A DNA stretch of 64,000 nt from Nocardioides jishulii (GTDB lineage Bacteria; Actinomycetota; Actinomycetes; Propionibacteriales; Nocardioidaceae): the NCBI RefSeq assembly GCF_006007965.1, contig NZ_CP040748.1, forward strand, positions 496,001-560,000, given 5' to 3'. A program made the translations under genes and the position numbers. Numbering within the stretch: the stretch's first letter is position 1; each line of letters begins with the position of its first letter. This document shows, piece after piece, positions 61,255 to 64,000 of the stretch. Under the pieces are notes generated by a model, which worked only from the letters and a program-made list of their open reading frames with translations, was not told the DNA's origin and ran no database searches.

Positions 61255-62433
61255 ATGTCCACCGACCGCATCGTCGTCGTCGACGGAGCCCGTACGCCGA
61301 CCGGCAGCTTCGGCGGCGTCTTCAAGGACGTCCCCGGCTTCGAACTCGGTGCCGCCGCCACGGTCGAGGCACTGCGGCGCTCCGGAGTGGAGGGCTCCGA
61401 CATCTCGGAGGTCGTCACCGGCTGCATCGGTCAGGTCGGCCCTGACGCCTACAACGCGCGGCGGGTCGCCATCGCCGCCGGACTGCCCGAGAGCGTGCCT
61501 GCCTTCACCGTCAACCGCCTCTGCGGCTCCGGCCTCCAGGCGATCTGGTCGGCCGCGCAGCAGATGCGCTGGAACGACCTCGACTTCACCGTGGCGGGCG
61601 GCAACGAGTCGATGTCGCGGATGCCGTTCTACGACTTCGGTGCCCGCAACGGCTACCGGCTGGGTGACCGTGGGCTCCAGGACGGCACCGTCCTGATGCT
61701 CACGGACCCGTTCAGCGGCATCCACATGGGCGTCACCGCCGAGAACGTCGCGGACAAGTACGGCGTCTCGCGCGCCGAGCAGGACGAGTTCGCCGCCGAG
61801 TCGCAGCGTCGCGCCGCCTCCGTCGAGGCGAAGGCTGCCTTCGCCGACGAGATCGTGCCCGTCGAGGTGAAGGGCCGCAAGCCGTTCACCGTCGAGGTCG
61901 ACGAGCACCCCAAGCCCCAGACGACGGTCGAGACGCTCGCCGGCCTGCGCCCGGCCTTCCGCAAGGACGGCTCGGTCACCGCGGGCAACGCCTCGGGCAT
62001 CAACGACGGCGCGGCCGCCGTCGTCCTGGCGCGTGAGTCGGCCGCCGCCGAGCGCGGACTGACGCCGCTGGTCGCCCTCGAGGCCGTCACCACCTTCGCG
62101 ATGGACCCGGCGCTGATGGGCTACGCCCCCTGCGGTGCGATCAGTCAGCTGCTGGAGAAGGCCGGTCTCAAGGCGTCCGACGTCGACACGGTCGAGCTCA
62201 ACGAGGCGTTCGCCTCGCAGGCCGTGGCGGTACGCCGCGACATGGGCTTCACGCCGGAGCAGGTCAACCCCTACGGCGGGGCCATCGCGCTGGGCCACCC
62301 GGTCGGCGCGACCGGTGCGATCCTCACCGTCCGCCTCGCCAAGGACATGGTGCGCCGTGACCTGGAGACGGGCATCGTGACCATGTGCATCGGTGGCGGC
62401 CAGGCGCTGGCGGCGCTCTTCCGCCGGGTCTGA
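61255..62433 (+). CDS. acetyl-CoA C-acetyltransferase (thiolase)
   Basis: This 392-residue thiolase has the nucleophile Cys90 in NRLCGSGLQAIW, NGSG-type His in GGAIALGHPVGATG and the second Cys in TMCIGGGQALAALF. It may work with the 3-hydroxyacyl-CoA dehydrogenase at 59534. It belongs to the same family as the island thiolase at 21845 but is not a near duplicate. ATG 61255 has AAGGAG nearby. A perfect 13-bp hairpin terminator follows. Confidence 0.91.
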   Translation: MSTDRIVVVDGARTPTGSFGGVFKDVPGFELGAAATVEALRRSGVEGSDISEVVTGCIGQVGPDAYNARRVAIAAGLPESVPAFTVNRLCGSGLQAIWSAAQQMRWNDLDFTVAGGNESMSRMPFYDFGARNGYRLGDRGLQDGTVLMLTDPFSGIHMGVTAENVADKYGVSRAEQDEFAAESQRRAASVEAKAAFADEIVPVEVKGRKPFTVEVDEHPKPQTTVETLAGLRPAFRKDGSVTAGNASGINDGAAAVVLARESAAAERGLTPLVALEAVTTFAMDPALMGYAPCGAISQLLEKAGLKASDVDTVELNEAFASQAVAVRRDMGFTPEQVNPYGGAIALGHPVGATGAILTVRLAKDMVRRDLETGIVTMCIGGGQALAALFRRV

Positions 62434-62476
62434 TTCCGCCCGGGCGACCGGCGCGCTGCACCGTCCGCACCCCAAC

Positions 62477-62521
62477 AACGCGGCCCCTTCGAGTCACCTG
62501 GTGACCCCAAGGGGCCGCGTT
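62477..62521. terminator. perfect bidirectional hairpin terminator
   Basis: AACGCGGCCCCTT (62477-62489) is the exact reverse complement of AAGGGGCCGCGTT (62509-62521). The loop contains a further GTCACC-T-GGTGAC palindrome. It insulates the thiolase from the next gene. Confidence 0.9.
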
Positions 62522-62549
62522 GTGGTCGTCCTCGGCCCCCGTCCGTCGC

Positions 62550-62555
62550 CATACT
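62550..62555 (+). promoter_or_regulatory. predicted leaderless -10 element of the AlkZ-like gene
   Basis: CATACT ends six bases before ATG 62562, 29 bases after the terminator. Confidence 0.5.
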
Positions 62556-62561
62556 GACCCC

Positions 62562-63677
62562 ATGCCCGACCCCACGCTCGGACGCCTGCGCCTGGTCGCG
62601 CAGGGTCTGGTGACGCGCCCGTACGCCCGTCCCGTCGACGCCGTTGCCGCCTCGGTCGCGATGCAGGGACAGGACCTGCCCGGCGTGCTCGCCTCGGCCG
62701 CGCTGCGTACGACCTCGGGCCGGGTCGCGGACGTCGTCGCCGACCTCGACGCCGGCCGGCTCGTGCGCGGCTATCCCATGCGCGGCACCGTCTTCCTCCA
62801 GTCGGCGGACGACGTCACCTGGACGACCGAGCTCTGCGCCGCCCCCTCGTTGCGGGCGGCCGCCGCCCGCCGCCGCCAGCTGGAGCTGACCGACGCCGAC
62901 CTCGACCGGGCCCGCGAGGTGTCGCTGGCCTTCCTCGCCGACGGCCCCCGTTCGCGGGCGGACCTCTTCGCGCGCTGGGACGCCGCCGGGCTCTCGCCGA
63001 CCGGTGGTCGCGGCTACCACGCCCTCTTCGTGCTGCTGGGGGAGGTGACGCTGGTCTACGGCCCCTGGAACGGGACCGACCAAGACGTGGCGATCGCCCG
63101 GGAATGGCTGCCCGCCGGCGGGACCCTGGAGGCGCGCTTCAACTCCGACCGGGTGGCCGCCACCGCCGAGATGCTGCGCCGCTACCTGACCAGCCACGGC
63201 CCGGCGACGATCCGGGACTTCGCGTGGTGGACCAAGCTGGGACTCAAGGAGATCCGGGCCGCCCTGCCGTTGGTCGAGACCGACCTGGAGAGCGACGCTG
63301 CGAGCGATGCTGCGAGCGACGTCGCGAGTGCCACCGGTGAGCCGCGCTACTGGCGACCCGGACTGCTGGAGGAGGCCGCCGCGCTGGGACGTACGACCGC
63401 GGCCCCGCTGCTGCTGCCGGGCTTCGACGAGTGGGTCCTCGGCTATGCCGACCGTCTCTTCGCGATGACCGACGACGAGCACGCCGCGCTGGTGCCGGGC
63501 AACAACGGCGTCTTCAAGAAGTCGGTGGTCCGCAATGGACGGGTCGTCGGGACGTGGACCCGCAGCGGCCGGGCCGGTCAGCGCCGGCTCGAGCTGACGG
63601 AGTTCGCGCCCCACTCGCCACGCCAGCGGGCAACGTTGGAGCGGCTCTTCGCCGGCTATCCCTGGGTGAGCGCCTGA
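62562..63677 (+). CDS. winged-helix, AlkZ-like DNA glycosylase family protein
   Basis: This 371-residue protein has RLVAQGLVTRPYARPVDAVA, then VAMQGQDLPGVL with a Q-x-Q motif at the place of the AlkZ catalytic glutamines. RGTVFLQSADDVTW and WWTKLGLKEIRAAL (winged-helix repeats), LLLPGFDEWVLGYADR and VVGTWTRSG follow. It resembles the AlkZ/YcaQ family, whose members remove crosslinked or alkylated bases. The function in DNA repair is family-based. The residues encoded by 63291-63326 are a short SDAA repeat insertion in a linker. Confidence 0.8.
   Translation: MPDPTLGRLRLVAQGLVTRPYARPVDAVAASVAMQGQDLPGVLASAALRTTSGRVADVVADLDAGRLVRGYPMRGTVFLQSADDVTWTTELCAAPSLRAAAARRRQLELTDADLDRAREVSLAFLADGPRSRADLFARWDAAGLSPTGGRGYHALFVLLGEVTLVYGPWNGTDQDVAIAREWLPAGGTLEARFNSDRVAATAEMLRRYLTSHGPATIRDFAWWTKLGLKEIRAALPLVETDLESDAASDAASDVASATGEPRYWRPGLLEEAAALGRTTAAPLLLPGFDEWVLGYADRLFAMTDDEHAALVPGNNGVFKKSVVRNGRVVGTWTRSGRAGQRRLELTEFAPHSPRQRATLERLFAGYPWVSA
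63291..63326 (+). repeat. three 12-bp tandem repeats within the AlkZ-like gene
   Basis: AGCGACGCTGCG, AGCGATGCTGCG and AGCGACGTCGCG follow each other and encode SDAA, SDAA and SDVA. It looks like a recent slippage insertion in a surface linker of the protein. Confidence 0.8.
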
Positions 63678-63690
63678 CGGCGCTCGGTGG

Positions 63691-64000
63691 TCAGCTGCGC
63701 GCGGTCGCGACCGCCGCCATCTGGCGGCGGACGACGACGAACGTCTCCGGCTCGATGGTGACCTCGCCGTCGACCTCGCGGGCGTGCCGCTGGACCTCGT
63801 CGCCGAGGGCGATCGAGAGGCCGACGGTGAGGCGAGCCTCCGCGGCCCGGTCCGCCTCCGCCAGCTTGGCGTCCTCCGGGTGGGCCTCGAGCCACTTCTC
63901 GATCACCCTGACCAGCCCTTCGCGGCTCTCGTGGCTCGCCCAGGAGACGGCACTGGTCGTCCCCGGCTCCCGCAGGAAGAGCGCCAGCCGGCGCTGCGTG
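63691..64000 (-). CDS. 3' end of an unidentified gene (partial)
   Basis: The minus frame is open from the window edge to TGA (63693-63691), giving about 103 residues. Visible parts are RRLALFLREPGTTSAVSW, VIEKWLEAHPEDAKLAEADR and GEVTIEPETFVVVRRQMAAV. The GTG at 63906 lies inside the frame and is unlikely to be the start. I do not recognise the family; it converges with the AlkZ-like gene 13 bases away. Confidence 0.55.
   Translation of the reverse strand, partial: TQRRLALFLREPGTTSAVSWASHESREGLVRVIEKWLEAHPEDAKLAEADRAAEARLTVGLSIALGDEVQRHAREVDGEVTIEPETFVVVRRQMAAVATARS

Overview
The window comes from a high-GC actinobacterium of the Nocardioidaceae type; Nocardioides or a close relative is the best guess. 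The evidence is the very high GC at third codon positions, frequent GTG starts, four-base GTGA/ATGA gene overlaps, adjacent glucosyl-3-phosphoglycerate synthase and FolP2-type genes, several F420-type luciferase-like oxidoreductases, and leaderless promoters with a TAGGCT-like -10 just before the start codon. The genus is an inference. I saw no rRNA, tRNA, CRISPR array, insertion sequence or phage gene.

Region 1 (1-6.4 kb) is ordinary chromosome. It holds two tandem GDP-mannose 4,6-dehydratase paralogues, a divergent galE, an AbiEi/DUF559 protein flanked by small inverted repeats, a Tat-exported protein, a crotonase-fold protein and a universal stress protein.

Region 2 (about 6.4-44 kb) is a 37-kb catabolic island. 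It contains one complete Fe(III)-type ABC importer and two extra binding lipoproteins. Three class III (CaiB/BaiF) CoA-transferase-family proteins are present, one of them resembling alpha-methylacyl-CoA racemase, with three MaoC-type hydratases (one frameshifted) and a CitE-type C-C lyase. An AMP-forming acyl-CoA ligase, an NDP-forming acyl-CoA synthetase alpha subunit, an acyl-CoA dehydrogenase, a thiolase and five SDRs follow. Three MmgE/PrpD paralogues, two SnoaL-like proteins, two LLM oxidoreductases, two thioesterases, two MFS carriers and one GntR/FCD regulator complete it. Eleven AT-rich sites related to ATCGTGCNNGATATGTGA lie in front of nearly every transcription unit, including the regulator's own. 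The island therefore looks like one regulon that imports an organic acid, converts it to CoA thioesters, hydrates or dehydrates them, and cleaves them to acetyl-CoA plus a keto acid. The order CoA transferase, MaoC hydratase, CitE lyase recalls itaconate/mesaconate/citramalate dissimilation, but the MmgE/PrpD triplet and the SBP genes do not fit any pathway I know.

Region 3 (44-64 kb) returns to ordinary chromosome. It holds two DUF202 membrane proteins, gpgS, a folP2-type gene and a RibD-like reductase, then a large proline-rich membrane protein and a B12/siderophore-type ABC importer. Next come an F420-type oxidoreductase, a fused B12-dependent isobutyryl-CoA mutase with a MarR regulator, a rhomboid protease, and a TetR gene facing a 3-hydroxyacyl-CoA dehydrogenase across tandem operators. 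A nitroreductase, a thiolase, an AlkZ-like protein and a gene cut by the window end finish the region.
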